In this document: in pieces, positions 36,833 through 45,930 of the stretch | How the letters are laid out: every line of letters begins with the position of its first letter | Numbering within the stretch: the first letter of the stretch is position 1 | Assembly: GCF_011007365.1 (NCBI RefSeq) | Contig: NZ_WFKM01000011.1 | Coordinates: forward strand, 62,001 to 126,000 | Direction: 5' to 3' | DNA: 64,000 nucleotides | From: Sphingobacterium sp. xlx-96 | GTDB lineage: Bacteria; Bacteroidota; Bacteroidia; Sphingobacteriales; Sphingobacteriaceae | Position numbers and translations under genes: made by a program | The notes under the pieces: generated by a model | Databases searched by the model: none | What the model saw: the letters and a program-made list of their open reading frames with translations, nothing else | What the model was told of the DNA's origin: nothing

Positions 36833-38419
36833 ATGAATATAAAAATACTGACAATGTTTATTTTAGCCGTAGCACCCATTTTTGTTATTGCTCAATCTCC
36901 CCGCAAGAAACCTAATATAGTTTATATTATGAGCGATGACCACGGCTATCAGGCAGTAAGTGCGTACGGCTATGGGCTCAATCATACGCCACATATTGAT
37001 AGATTAGCTGACGAGGGAGCATTGTTTACACGGGCTACAGTTACCAATTCATTATGTGCTCCCAGTCGAGCAGTATTATTGACCGGAAAACACAGTTATA
37101 TAAATGGCAAAATTGACAACGAAGCCACCTTCAATTGGAATCAGGATAATTTTGCTAAGATATTGCAAAAGAATGGTTACCAAACAGCACTTATAGGAAA
37201 GATTCATATGGATGGACTACCGCAGGGGTTTGATTATTCCGCTGTACTTATCGATCAGGGCGAGTACTACAATCCTAATTTCATCGTCAACGGGAAGAAG
37301 CAACAGATTACAGGGTATGTTACGGATCTAACCACGGATATGACCTTAGATTGGATCGCTAAGAGGGATACAGCTAAACCATTTTGTGTATTATATCATC
37401 AAAAGGCACCCCATCGCGAATGGCTGCCCGCCTTGCGGCACATCCAAGAATATACATCTCGAACCTATAAAGAGCCTGCCACATTGTTTGACAATTACGA
37501 AGGGAGAGGAACTGCGGCCAAAACTGCAGAGATGAATATCCTTAAACATATGAATTGGGCTGGCGACAATAAGATTCCACCTGCAATGATGGATGAATTG
37601 GGGATCAGTGAGTACCTTTCTTGGGACAAAGCTGCATTTAACAATAATCTGGGACGTATGACACCCGACGAACGTGCGAAATGGGATGCCGTATACAACC
37701 CGATTATGGCCGAATTCAGAACGAATTACAGACAGATGTCGGATAGCAGCCTAATGCGTTGGCGTTATCAGCGTTATATGCAGGACTATTTGGGTACAGT
37801 AGCTGCAGTCGATGATGGGGTAGGACGTCTTTTAGATTTCTTAAAGGAAAACGGCTTGGACGAGAATACTATTGTGGTCTATACTTCAGATCAGGGATTC
37901 TATTTGGGAGAGCACGGTTGGTACGACAAGCGTTTTATGTATGAAGAATCCTTACGCACACCGCTGATCATTCGCTATCCAGCCGAAATCAAAGCTGGAC
38001 AATCTTCAGATGCATTGGTGCAAAATCTAGACTTTGCACCAACGTTGTTAGATTATGCTGGTGTACAGGCGCCTGACGATATGCAAGGAGAGTCATTTCG
38101 CGGCCTCCTTAATGGCAACACCGAGAGCTGGCGCGATGTCATTTATTACACCTATTACGAGTATCCCTCCATACACACCGTAAAGCGGCATTACGGTATA
38201 CGCACGCAGCAATACAAATTGATACATTTTTATTATGATGTAGACGAATGGGAACTTTATGATTTAGAAAAAGATCCTCAGGAATTAAACAATGTATACG
38301 ATCACCCGGATTATGTCCAAATACGTCAAAGAATGCATCAGAAGCTAGAAGAAACTCGATTGAAGTATAAAGATTCAACCACAAACGACAAACAGTTTTT
38401 ACCAGTTTCTAAACCATAA
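36833..38419 (+). CDS. Sulfatase (S1 family, GlcNAc-6-sulfatase-like)
   Basis: 528 aa from ATG 36833 (AGGATT upstream; the TTG at 36809 adds eight odd residues). Signal peptide ending 'FVIAQ', metal motif 'NIVYIMSDDHGYQAVSAYG', and formylglycine motif CAPSR at Cys75 with 'VLLTGKHSY'. C-terminal 'YGIRTQQYKLIHFYYDVDEWELYDLEKDPQELNNVYDHP' as in GlcNAc-6-sulfatase/heparan-type members. The Cys must be oxidised to formylglycine by an anaerobic or FGE-type maturase not found in the window. Substrate prediction is tentative. Confidence 0.88.
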   Translation: MNIKILTMFILAVAPIFVIAQSPRKKPNIVYIMSDDHGYQAVSAYGYGLNHTPHIDRLADEGALFTRATVTNSLCAPSRAVLLTGKHSYINGKIDNEATFNWNQDNFAKILQKNGYQTALIGKIHMDGLPQGFDYSAVLIDQGEYYNPNFIVNGKKQQITGYVTDLTTDMTLDWIAKRDTAKPFCVLYHQKAPHREWLPALRHIQEYTSRTYKEPATLFDNYEGRGTAAKTAEMNILKHMNWAGDNKIPPAMMDELGISEYLSWDKAAFNNNLGRMTPDERAKWDAVYNPIMAEFRTNYRQMSDSSLMRWRYQRYMQDYLGTVAAVDDGVGRLLDFLKENGLDENTIVVYTSDQGFYLGEHGWYDKRFMYEESLRTPLIIRYPAEIKAGQSSDALVQNLDFAPTLLDYAGVQAPDDMQGESFRGLLNGNTESWRDVIYYTYYEYPSIHTVKRHYGIRTQQYKLIHFYYDVDEWELYDLEKDPQELNNVYDHPDYVQIRQRMHQKLEETRLKYKDSTTNDKQFLPVSKP

Positions 38420-38433
38420 AATTAACGGTCGTT

Positions 38434-38901
38434 TTAGGTATATTTAAGATCGGTATCCAATTGACGTCCATCCTTTAATGCCTGTTTGTCCATTTGTGTG
38501 CCTACTATCGCTCCGATAGCCAATCCTATGGGCAAACCAACCCCTAATAACCCCATATTATCAACAACTAGGCCCAATGCGACACCAAAAGGTAGCCCAA
38601 AAGCTGACATACCCAAGGGGATCCATAAATTTCGATAGTAATTTTTAGGTACGAGTTTGTGTTCCTTTTCTAGAAATTTCGTCATCTGAGCTTGCCTTTT
38701 TAGCAGTTGCTTTTTTAAACTCTTATCCGAAGAAGGAATAGTGTTAAGCTCTTCAACACGTTGATTAATAAATTCAACGGTTGTTTCAGGCAGATTTTTC
38801 TTATTTAATTCGTAGATTAATTTCTCGAATAGACCAAATGCTTCGTGGAGCTTAGGTGTGATCTGTAGATCGTCTCTTTTCTTTGGTTCGATAATTTTCA
38901 T
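38434..38901 (-). CDS. Hypothetical membrane protein with Gly-zipper segment
   Basis: 155 aa. N-terminal half is charged and helical ('FGLFEKLIYELNKKNLPETTVEFINQRVEELN'); the second half has two hydrophobic, Gly-rich segments ('LWIPLGMSAFGLPFGVALGLVVDN', 'GLLGVGLPIGLAIGAIVGTQMDK'). No family recognised with confidence. Convergent with the sulfatase gene before it. Confidence 0.6.
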   Translation of the reverse strand: MKIIEPKKRDDLQITPKLHEAFGLFEKLIYELNKKNLPETTVEFINQRVEELNTIPSSDKSLKKQLLKRQAQMTKFLEKEHKLVPKNYYRNLWIPLGMSAFGLPFGVALGLVVDNMGLLGVGLPIGLAIGAIVGTQMDKQALKDGRQLDTDLKYT

Positions 38902-39106
38902 TGTAATTTAGGATTTATCAAACCTACGTAAATTCAGTATTATACACAATACAATTGCGTTGAGATAATAAACAATTTTTTTAAACTCCTATTGCCCATT
39001 CGTCCCGTTTTATAGATTAGACCTCCATTCATAAAAATTCCAGTCTCACATAATCTAAAAACATATGGAGACTGGAGTTTGATTTGTGGTTAAGGACTGC
39101 GCCAGA

Positions 39107-40594
39107 TTACTTGTGAACAGGCATTTTACTGTTCAAAAATTCCCACTCTCGGATATGTGCATTCTGATGTTCGTTACGTACGATTTCATCAAGTTTTCTC
39201 AGCACTTCAGGATGTTCAAGTGCTACGTCATTTTGTTCTTTCGGATCCAGCTTAAGGTCAAACAATGACCAATTAGCCTTCGGGTTGGCTTTTACGTCAG
39301 TTTTGACCCCTTTCCAATCGCCCAATCTAATAGCCAGTTGACCTCCTTTTTCAGGGTATTCAAAAAAGATAAATTCTCGGACAGACTGGTTCTTCGATTG
39401 CCCCATCAGCGTCGGCAAGAACGAAATACCATCCGTAGTTGGTACTTTTGCTCCCGTTAATTCTGCAAGAGTAGCCATAAGATCATACTGTGCACTAGGA
39501 AGGTCAGATTTAGTATCCGCAGGAATATGCTTAGGCCAGCGGGCGATAAACGGTACGCGGATTCCTCCTTCGTATACATCCATTTTTAACCCTCTCAGAC
39601 CACCAGTACTATTAAACAGTTCCGCATTTACACCACCGTTAAAAGTAGGCCCATTATCGCTGGAAAACATGATGATGGTATTGTCATCTAGCCCCAGTTC
39701 TTTGATGTTAGATAGTATTATTCCCACCTGCTCATCCAGATAACTGATCATAGCAGCATACGTTGCTAAGGGGTACTTTTGTGGGTTGTAGCCCTGCCCA
39801 CCCAGATACGGCTTCTCGTTTTCAAAATACGAATTATAATAAGCTATCCACCGATCAGGAGCCTGCAATGCCACATGAGGTAAGGTGTAAGGTAGGTATA
39901 GAAAGAATGGCTCGCTGTTATTAGATTTTATAAATGACACCGCTTTTTCTGTCATTTTATCGACTGCATTCTCGTTGCCCTCAAAACGCTTAAAATTCGC
40001 ATCAGTAGCTTCAGCTTCTGATAATTGGACATGAATAAAAGTCTCTTTATTTTTCAGAATATCCCTTTTACCATTTTCCCACAAATGCGTAGGGTAGTAG
40101 TTGTGTGCCTGCTTTTGATCCAAATATCCGTAAGCATAGTCAAAACCCTGTTTATTAGGATCTCCACTCGTAAAGTGCATCCCAAGACCCCATTTTCCGA
40201 TGACACCAGTCCTATAACCTTTATCCTTTAGCATACGGGCTATTGTGAATGTACCTTCCGGTAGTGGCATTTGACCTCCTTCATCGCGGTCACTGAATCC
40301 CCCCATTTCATAGTTCCCACGAATATAGCTATGCCCACCATGCCTTCCGGTGAGCAACATTGCTCTAGCAGGTGCACAGACAGGAGTAGAGGTATAGTGC
40401 TGTGTAAACAGCATACCCTCTTTTGCCATCCGGTCGAGATTTGGCGTTTTTATTATCTTTTGGCCATATGCTCCCAGCTCACCGTATCCAAGATCATCCG
40501 CATAGATATAAATAATATTAGGCCGATTTTGACCAAAAACATCAGCTAAAGAAAGTAAGGATATTCCGAGTACTAGCGTAATTTTACTTATCAT
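39107..40594 (-). CDS. Sulfatase (S1 family, arylsulfatase A-like)
   Basis: 495 aa. Signal peptide ending 'LADVFGQ', metal motif 'NIIYIYADDLGYGELGAYG', formylglycine motif CAPAR at Cys73 ('PVCAPARAMLLTGRHGGHSYIRGN'), 'FSSDNGPTFNGG' and 'YEGGIRVPFIARWPKHI'. The insertion 'HGGHSYIRGN' is typical of arylsulfatase A-like S1 members. A decayed sulfatase end lies just upstream, and a DUF1080 gene follows that; these three once formed one unit. Confidence 0.9.
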   Translation of the reverse strand: MISKITLVLGISLLSLADVFGQNRPNIIYIYADDLGYGELGAYGQKIIKTPNLDRMAKEGMLFTQHYTSTPVCAPARAMLLTGRHGGHSYIRGNYEMGGFSDRDEGGQMPLPEGTFTIARMLKDKGYRTGVIGKWGLGMHFTSGDPNKQGFDYAYGYLDQKQAHNYYPTHLWENGKRDILKNKETFIHVQLSEAEATDANFKRFEGNENAVDKMTEKAVSFIKSNNSEPFFLYLPYTLPHVALQAPDRWIAYYNSYFENEKPYLGGQGYNPQKYPLATYAAMISYLDEQVGIILSNIKELGLDDNTIIMFSSDNGPTFNGGVNAELFNSTGGLRGLKMDVYEGGIRVPFIARWPKHIPADTKSDLPSAQYDLMATLAELTGAKVPTTDGISFLPTLMGQSKNQSVREFIFFEYPEKGGQLAIRLGDWKGVKTDVKANPKANWSLFDLKLDPKEQNDVALEHPEVLRKLDEIVRNEHQNAHIREWEFLNSKMPVHK

Positions 40595-40596
40595 GA

Positions 40597-40686
40597 TTAT
40601 TTTTCTTTGATACCGATTGGACGTCTTTTATTTCCTTCACGGCCAGTTAAGTAATCACCAAGATCCATTCTGGTTTTTTCCGCGAT
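40597..40686 (-). pseudogene. C-terminal remnant of a sulfatase
   Basis: A 29-codon tail reads '...KTRMDLGDYLTGREGNKRRPIGIKEK' and stops 2 bases before the start of the intact sulfatase gene. 'DLGDxLTxRxGxxxRPxG' is the usual end of arylsulfatases. Upstream the frame is broken by a stop (40687-40689 region), and no sulfatase core can be read in 40690-40803, so it appears to be what is left after deletion or frameshift. Some coding-like stretch in another frame precedes it, which fits decay. Confidence 0.65.
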
Positions 40687-40803
40687 TTACAAGAGTTGTG
40701 TTCCACTTTCGGGGTAAGTTCTTCTATCTTAAGTGACCCGCACCAATAGTTAATTCAACCGCTTCTCTTGACACAAGTAAGAATAAACGATTCGGTTTAT
40801 CCT

Positions 40804-41496
40804 TTATTTCGAAAGCTGATTAATTGGAGTTAGTAAAACCTTACGAAACTCAACTTCAGCTCCCTCAGCTTGAAGGGCAATCTGTCCACTATTTGCAGTA
40901 CAGTCGTAACCTTCGTTCACGAGGTCACCATTTAACCACACTTTTATGATCCGGTCCAAGCATTCAATCTTCATGTTGTTCCATTCTCCGAGCGGCTTCT
41001 CCGAGTGATCGGTAAGATTCAATATTCTACGTTTTTTCCCTTCTGTAATCCCCCATGTAGCTTCCTCACCGCGTCGTTCCACCATATTGGGGACATTAAC
41101 ATCCTCTACAATACACCAAAAATCTCCCGCATTTTCATGCATCATCTGTATCTCCATGGATTTTGGAAACATTCCGTAGAGCGCGCGCGGAGTAGAAGCG
41201 TGTACCAATACCCCACAGTTTCCAGGCTCGCCCGCAAAGCGATACTCTACAGTCAGGCTATAATTCTTATACGAGTTATCTGTTATGATATGACCATTTG
41301 GGGTACCCATACTTACCAACTTACCATCCCTGACAAGGAAAGGACTTTTCAAGGCCGTATTTTTGTCCATGTCCGGAACATCGATGTGCCACCCCGTTAA
41401 GTCTTTGCCATTGAACAGACTTTTTGTTTGGGCAAAAGAAGAAAATGAAACCGTTAAGCTGATTACAAGGAAAAAAGATGAAGAACAAAAGTTCAT
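40804..41496 (-). CDS. DUF1080 / 3-keto-disaccharide hydrolase family protein
   Basis: 230 aa. Signal peptide ending 'FSSFAQ', then 'KSLFNGKDLTGWHIDVPD' and 'GNCGVLVHASTPRALYGMFPKSMEIQMMHENAGDFWCI', 'EWNNMKIECLDRIIKVWLNGDLVNEGYDCTANSGQIALQAEGAEVEFRKVLLTPI', a classic DUF1080 LamG-like domain. Members act on 3-keto-glycosides or accompany sulfatases and glycoside hydrolases. It lies upstream of the sulfatase remnant and sulfatase in the same direction. Confidence 0.88.
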   Translation of the reverse strand: MNFCSSSFFLVISLTVSFSSFAQTKSLFNGKDLTGWHIDVPDMDKNTALKSPFLVRDGKLVSMGTPNGHIITDNSYKNYSLTVEYRFAGEPGNCGVLVHASTPRALYGMFPKSMEIQMMHENAGDFWCIVEDVNVPNMVERRGEEATWGITEGKKRRILNLTDHSEKPLGEWNNMKIECLDRIIKVWLNGDLVNEGYDCTANSGQIALQAEGAEVEFRKVLLTPINQLSK

Positions 41497-41642
41497 AGAT
41501 AAACTAGGTTTAAGTTATTATCGTTGCAGCAAACATACATAATAATTTTCTTTTACCTAAATTTGCTTGGTTCAGAATCTTATTTAATATTGTTCGTCTT
41601 CTACAAGGAAACCCATACCTTGGGTAGATGGGTTTAAAATAA

Positions 41643-41671
41643 AGAAAGCTACCGATGACAGGTAGCTTTCT
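41643..41671 (-). terminator. Terminator after the quinone-oxidoreductase-like gene
   Basis: 11-bp stem AGAAAGCTACC / GGTAGCTTTCT with a 7-base loop; reading leftwards it is followed by TTTATTTTAAA. A second palindrome (AAACCCAT / ATGGGTTT) lies at 41607-41634. The 41497-41782 stretch holds no gene. Confidence 0.8.
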
Positions 41672-41782
41672 AAATACACGCACTAACTAATAATTTAGTA
41701 ATTCATATTTATTTCTAGCAAAGCTAGGTAAACTATTCAAGAGTGTATTACGGGTTCCCGTAATAGGCAATTTATTTTCCAG

Positions 41783-42754
41783 TTATTGATGAGTTTCTGG
41801 TACAGCAGGGCGACGTATCTCGATCGAATCATCCATTACTATCACTACATTTCCTTTTTTCCTCCCGTCATCGACATATCTGTGTGCAGATACGATTTCT
41901 TTGAACGCGTACATTTTGTCAATAACAGCCTTGCATTTTCTTTTCTCAAATAGTTCTTTCATAAGCTGGAGATGACCAACCGTTTCAGTTGCGATATCAA
42001 AACCATTTACGCTTAGAAAAGTCCCATTAGGGTTTAGTAATTTTTTGCACTCCCCAAAGCTCACTTTACCTACGGCATCAAAAATGAAATCGAACCTTTT
42101 TTGGCATGTAGAAAAATCCTCACGGTCGTATAAAATAACGCTTTTAACATGTAAACTTTCCATTAGCGCCTTTCCAGCACTACCGCATACTACTGTAAGG
42201 TCCGCATCCAGATGTTGCGCCAATTGTACAGCAGCGACACCTACCGAACCCGTCGATCCATAAACAAGAATAGCAGGTTTTTTACACTTTTTGATCCGTG
42301 ACTTTTCAAAGAAGTATAGCGCTGTATGCCATCCAAAAGGCAGGGCAGCCGCTTCTTCAAAAGTGGCATTGGCAGGCATTATATCAACAACACTTTTATC
42401 TTTTACGCTGACATACTCCGCGTAAGTACCAAACTTAAAACCAGTGATTCCGAAAACACGATCCCCTTTTTTAAAACGATTCGTATTTTTTCCCGTTTGT
42501 TCAATTACCCCCGCGTATACGGTTCCCAATATAGGTTTCCGAGGTTTGGAAAAGCCTAAAGCCAATCTCATGATCAATTGGAGCAAGACGTTTCCTACCA
42601 GTCCGCGAATCTTAACATCACCCGAATTGACAGAGGTTGCCATAACTCTGACTAGAACCTCATTATCTCTACAAAGAGGTTTATCTACTTGCACAATCTG
42701 CAACACCTCCGGAGGGCCATATTGCCGGCATACTACGGCTTTCATCTTTTGCAT
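41783..42754 (-). CDS. Zinc-independent MDR oxidoreductase (quinone oxidoreductase/NAD(P)-dependent alcohol dehydrogenase type)
   Basis: 323 aa (or 320 from the second ATG at 42745). 'MKAVVCRQYGPPEVLQIVQVDKP', 'GDVKIRGL', 'GTVYAGVIEQTGKNTNRFKKGDRVFGITG', Rossmann 'ILVYGSTGSVGVAAVQLAQHLDADLTVVCGS' and 'KCKAVIDKMYAFKEIVSAHRYVDDGRKKGNVVI'. The usual catalytic zinc ligands are absent. Oxidises or reduces an unknown carbonyl/quinone with NADPH. Stands alone with its own terminator. Confidence 0.87.
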   Translation of the reverse strand: MQKMKAVVCRQYGPPEVLQIVQVDKPLCRDNEVLVRVMATSVNSGDVKIRGLVGNVLLQLIMRLALGFSKPRKPILGTVYAGVIEQTGKNTNRFKKGDRVFGITGFKFGTYAEYVSVKDKSVVDIMPANATFEEAAALPFGWHTALYFFEKSRIKKCKKPAILVYGSTGSVGVAAVQLAQHLDADLTVVCGSAGKALMESLHVKSVILYDREDFSTCQKRFDFIFDAVGKVSFGECKKLLNPNGTFLSVNGFDIATETVGHLQLMKELFEKRKCKAVIDKMYAFKEIVSAHRYVDDGRKKGNVVIVMDDSIEIRRPAVPETHQ

Positions 42755-43249
42755 ATATAAATAATATAAAATTGCTCACCGAAAAGAGTCCTGCTTCTTG
42801 AACAAAGAATCAAATACTATTTAAGGTTTTTTACAATATTACGAATCGGGCAATGGGCAATGCGTTCACTAAAGTTAAGAAATGACAGAAGTATCATTTT
42901 TTCTAGCTTCATAGCGATCTACTTAGATATGCTGATACAATTCCTAGGCAGCTTCTTGGTCCGTGTTGAGCTCCCGGTATCAAAAGGTCAAGACTATTTT
43001 TGATCAAAGAATATATCGTCCTTTAAAAGTAAGATTTTGAAGTTATACAATTCAATCCCGGTTTTGTTTGTTAATCCCTCTGAAAAAAACGATAAGCATC
43101 TGTTTGTTAGCTTTTTGATGAAATATCACAACCTTTCAGCAAGTCAGCCCTGCTAGGAGTAACACATAACGAGTTAAAAAATAACCTATCTCATTTTTTA
43201 TATGGTTTTTGCTTTTTTTAATAACTTTATATGCACTAAATAATAGCAT
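42755..43249. other. Intergenic region, 495 bases
   Basis: Between divergent genes. A short minus-strand frame at about 42816-42911 reads like 'LNFSERIAHCPIRNIVKNL' before a stop, similar to the start of HxlR-type regulators, but too short to call. No tRNA, riboswitch or strong hairpin identified. Confidence 0.4.
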
Positions 43250-43462
43250 ATGAACTTCTTGAAAGTAAAAACCACCTGGTCAAACAGCGAGTTTATCCCT
43301 TTTAAACTCTGTATCGCAAGTATCTATATTATTTTGGGAAGCTACTTCCATTATTTTTTTTTAAACTATTACATCCCACTTTTTATTATCTTCGGTATTA
43401 CCGTCATATGGACAGTGGTTTTATGGCTCAAGAAAATGAGAGCAGGAGCACAGAAGAGCTAA
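43250..43462 (+). CDS. Small predicted membrane protein
   Basis: 70 aa. Two hydrophobic segments ('LCIASIYIILGSYFHYFFL', 'IPLFIIFGITVIWTVVLWL') with a Lys/Arg-rich end. No family recognised. A terminator follows directly, which supports expression. Could be an orphan two-helix protein of the DUF-type common in Bacteroidota. Confidence 0.55.
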   Translation: MNFLKVKTTWSNSEFIPFKLCIASIYIILGSYFHYFFLNYYIPLFIIFGITVIWTVVLWLKKMRAGAQKS

Positions 43463-43493
43463 AGCCCCGAAAAAGAAATTCTTTTCAGGGCTT
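43462..43493. terminator. Terminator shared by the small membrane gene and the metal/redox island
   Basis: AAGCCC(C)GAAAAAGAA / TTCTTTTC(A)GGGCTT stem followed by CTTTTCCC on the plus strand and A/T-rich on the minus strand; it sits between the converging stop codons (43462 and 43503). Confidence 0.8.
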
Positions 43494-43502
43494 CTTTTCC
43501 CA

Positions 43503-44222
43503 TTAAACATTTACGCCAAAAAAATAACCTACCAAAGCGGTAAGTACCATCGCGATCGTCCCCCAAAGGGTAATTCTAATCGTCGCTTTTACAATACTTG
43601 AACCGCCTACACGGGCAGCAAATGCACCTAATATGGCTAGAAATACAATAGCGAAAACATAGAGTATATACTCCATATTATTTACCGGAACCAATAAGGT
43701 TATAGCAAGTGGCAGAACACCACCGGCTGTAAATGCTGCTCCAGAGGCCAAGGCAGCCTGTATGGGGTTCGCCTGGGTGATTTCATTCATACCAAGTTCA
43801 TCCCTAAGATGCGCTTCAAGCGCATTATGTTCAGTCAATTCTATTGCGACAAGTTGGGCTGTTTCCTTTTTAAGGCCACGCTTTTCATAGATCTCTGCCA
43901 ATCTCTGCAACTCAACTTCCGGCATTTCATCCAGCTCCTGTTGTTCTCTTGCTATATCAGCTTTCTCTAAGTCAGTCTGAGAGCTTACCGATACATATTC
44001 GCCTGCCGCCATAGACAAAGCTCCAGCAACAAGGCCCGCAAGTGCGGCAAGGATAATTGGCTCTCTGCTGTTGCTGGCCGTTGCCACGCCGATTGCAATA
44101 CTAGCGACAGACAGTATGCCGTCATTAGCTCCCAATACGGCTGCGCGCAGCCAGTTGCTTTTGTGCATATAATGGTTGTCCAAATAATTGTCTAGCGAGC
44201 TTGATTGTTTATTCGTTGCCAT
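43503..44222 (-). CDS. VIT1/CCC1-family iron or manganese transporter
   Basis: 239 aa. 'SNWLRAAVLGANDGILSVASIAIGVATAS' and 'LAALAGLVAGALSMAAGEYVSVSSQTDLEKADI' are the VIT1 signatures (first two membrane helices with the Asp and Met/Glu transport residues), followed by a cytoplasmic helical arm rich in Glu ('EQQELDEMPEVELQRLAEIYEKRGLKKETAQLVAIELTEHNALEAHL') and three more membrane segments. Moves Fe2+ or Mn2+ out of the cytosol in related proteins. Start overlaps the haem gene end by 14 bases; last gene of the leftward metal/redox island. Confidence 0.88.
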   Translation of the reverse strand: MATNKQSSSLDNYLDNHYMHKSNWLRAAVLGANDGILSVASIAIGVATASNSREPIILAALAGLVAGALSMAAGEYVSVSSQTDLEKADIAREQQELDEMPEVELQRLAEIYEKRGLKKETAQLVAIELTEHNALEAHLRDELGMNEITQANPIQAALASGAAFTAGGVLPLAITLLVPVNNMEYILYVFAIVFLAILGAFAARVGGSSIVKATIRITLWGTIAMVLTALVGYFFGVNV

Positions 44223-44691
44223 TTGAGTTTGATTTAATTTCTTGCTTGACCAGGTTCACCCAAGCTTCGATTTCCTTTCTATCGTTGTTGGACAATTTAG
44301 CATTTCCGTGAATCAGTGTATAGGAATTTAGAGGCATTTCCCCCTTGCTAACAGTTTCCGCGACTTCATCCAGTTTATGTAACATTTTGTCTGAAGAATA
44401 AGCGTTAAACTCGTCAAAATTAAGGTGTTTTTTACCGTCGTTGATGTGGCTGGCCAACCACCATTTTACCGGCTGTATATTATTATACCAAGGATAGACA
44501 GTGTTATTTGAATGACAGTCATAACAACTCGTTTTTAAAAGACCCAGGACTTTAGGGGGCACAGTGTAATGCTTTTCAATCGCATTTTCTGAAGGAACAG
44601 AACTGCTGTTTTTTTTCGTTCCCCAAAATTGGATAACGATAAGTAGAGCTATTGTGGCTAACGCGATTTTTTTAAAAAGTGATTTTCTCAT
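44209..44691 (-). CDS. Haem-binding domain protein (CxxCH)
   Basis: 160 aa. N-terminal membrane anchor (KIALATIALLIVIQFWG), then 'LKTSCYDCHSNNTVYPWYNNIQPVKWWLASHINDGKKHLNFDEFN' with a single CxxCH c-type haem motif and the Trp-rich stretch of the Haem_bd (DUF1924-like) family, and a second 'HGNAKLSNNDRKEIEAWV' tail. Probably a membrane-anchored c-type cytochrome facing the periplasm. It follows the DUF3570 gene by 17 bases and overlaps the VIT1 gene. Confidence 0.82.
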   Translation of the reverse strand: MRKSLFKKIALATIALLIVIQFWGTKKNSSSVPSENAIEKHYTVPPKVLGLLKTSCYDCHSNNTVYPWYNNIQPVKWWLASHINDGKKHLNFDEFNAYSSDKMLHKLDEVAETVSKGEMPLNSYTLIHGNAKLSNNDRKEIEAWVNLVKQEIKSNSNGNE

Positions 44692-44708
44692 AATGGTTTG
44701 TCAAAGAT

Positions 44709-45914
44709 TTATTTAAAGTTAATATTTATGGAGAAAATATCGGATACCATACCGATCGATTTTGTATAATGACCATATCGCAGCTCTAGCATACTTATCC
44801 GCCTAACCCCAAAAAGCCCGTTTTGCAAGTTGTATCGGATACCTGCACCAAAAAAATCACTCTTGAATTCCGAGAGATCATAATTACTGGTATAAAATAC
44901 ATTCGAAGCGGTATGCTGCTGGTAAGGAGCAAAATATTTTGCTGCCGTCTGCCGGTAAAAGCGGTAGAAAGGGCTTACCGAGACAAATGGGGATAGTTTG
45001 ATAGGCGTTTCGAGGCTAATGGTATGCGATTTTATCCCCCAATCATCCGTATAGTAGCGGTAGTAGCTCCGTAAAATAAATTTATCCCCTAGAAAATAGT
45101 TAGCGCGAATTCCCAAAGGGATTTTAAAACGTTTGTCCGGCAGGGCTTCCTGATGTACAGTTCCGTCCGTGAAGTATACCCGGTGAAAGGGAAGGCTCAG
45201 ATAGCCATTCTGCTGAACCAGATCTGCTAGCAATTCCATCTGAAAGTTGTGATTGATGATCTGCGAGTACGCCAATGAAAGCGCAAACGTATTTCTTCCA
45301 CTACTGCCATACCGATCGTGCTCGCTTTCCGTATCCCCAGGTATATAATTCGGCCGCAGTTCGATCGGTGCGATCAATAAAACTCGATCTATGTACGTCT
45401 GAAACTTTGCTGTAAATTCTCCCATCCTGTTGGCCGTTTTTTGCGCCAGGCCCACATTGGCCCCTATGGACTGATAATCAAATTCGCCGGAATAGGAGAG
45501 CCCCCCCATCAAGGTGCTGCCTTTTTTTTCATTTTCGCGTGTCCAACCGATAGACGGATAAAATCGAGTATCAGCATAAGAAGCCGAAGAATTAGCCTTC
45601 AGGTCGATCCTGTCTGAAGAGGCAGAAGTATAGTGGTCGACCCCTATATCTACCATAAATCTATTTTTTCTATTTTTCTTATCGTATTTAACGAGTGTAA
45701 TGTCAATAACATTAGAGATATCCATCAATCTTTCCGAACCGATACCACCCGTTACAGCAGAGTTGTTGCCGTTCTGTTGGTAGTAACTGGATACCAGATT
45801 GATCTCATCAACCTTTAATTTCCTGGATACATGGCTTGTATCAGTAGGAGCTGTCTGTGCGTATGTGTGCAGCAGAGTGACAATGCCCGCTGCTGTTAAA
45901 AATATCCTTTTCAT
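44709..45914 (-). CDS. DUF3570 outer-membrane protein
   Basis: 401 aa. Signal peptide (ILFLTAAGIVTLLHTYAQ-like), then a beta-barrel pattern with 'LVSSYYQQNGNNSAVTGGIGSERLMDISNVIDITLVKYDKKNRKNRFMVDIGVDHYTSASSD' typical of DUF3570, and a final 'YGHYTKSIGMVSDIFSININFK' end. Family function unknown; usually beside ApbE/DUF4266/thioredoxin genes, as here. 16 bases after the DUF4266 gene. Confidence 0.86.
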   Translation of the reverse strand: MKRIFLTAAGIVTLLHTYAQTAPTDTSHVSRKLKVDEINLVSSYYQQNGNNSAVTGGIGSERLMDISNVIDITLVKYDKKNRKNRFMVDIGVDHYTSASSDRIDLKANSSASYADTRFYPSIGWTRENEKKGSTLMGGLSYSGEFDYQSIGANVGLAQKTANRMGEFTAKFQTYIDRVLLIAPIELRPNYIPGDTESEHDRYGSSGRNTFALSLAYSQIINHNFQMELLADLVQQNGYLSLPFHRVYFTDGTVHQEALPDKRFKIPLGIRANYFLGDKFILRSYYRYYTDDWGIKSHTISLETPIKLSPFVSVSPFYRFYRQTAAKYFAPYQQHTASNVFYTSNYDLSEFKSDFFGAGIRYNLQNGLFGVRRISMLELRYGHYTKSIGMVSDIFSININFK

Positions 45915-45930
45915 TACGTTTCCGGTTTAG

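Noticed and set aside
41607..41634. Second palindrome AAACCCAT/ATGGGTTT near the oxidoreductase terminator
   Set aside because: Weak 8-bp stem with a long loop; the 41643 hairpin alone explains termination.
42816..42911. Short minus-strand frame 'SERIAHCPIRNIVKNL' resembling the HxlR start
   Set aside because: Only about 31 residues before a stop and no further HxlR sequence is visible; could be a remnant, but evidence is too weak for a feature.
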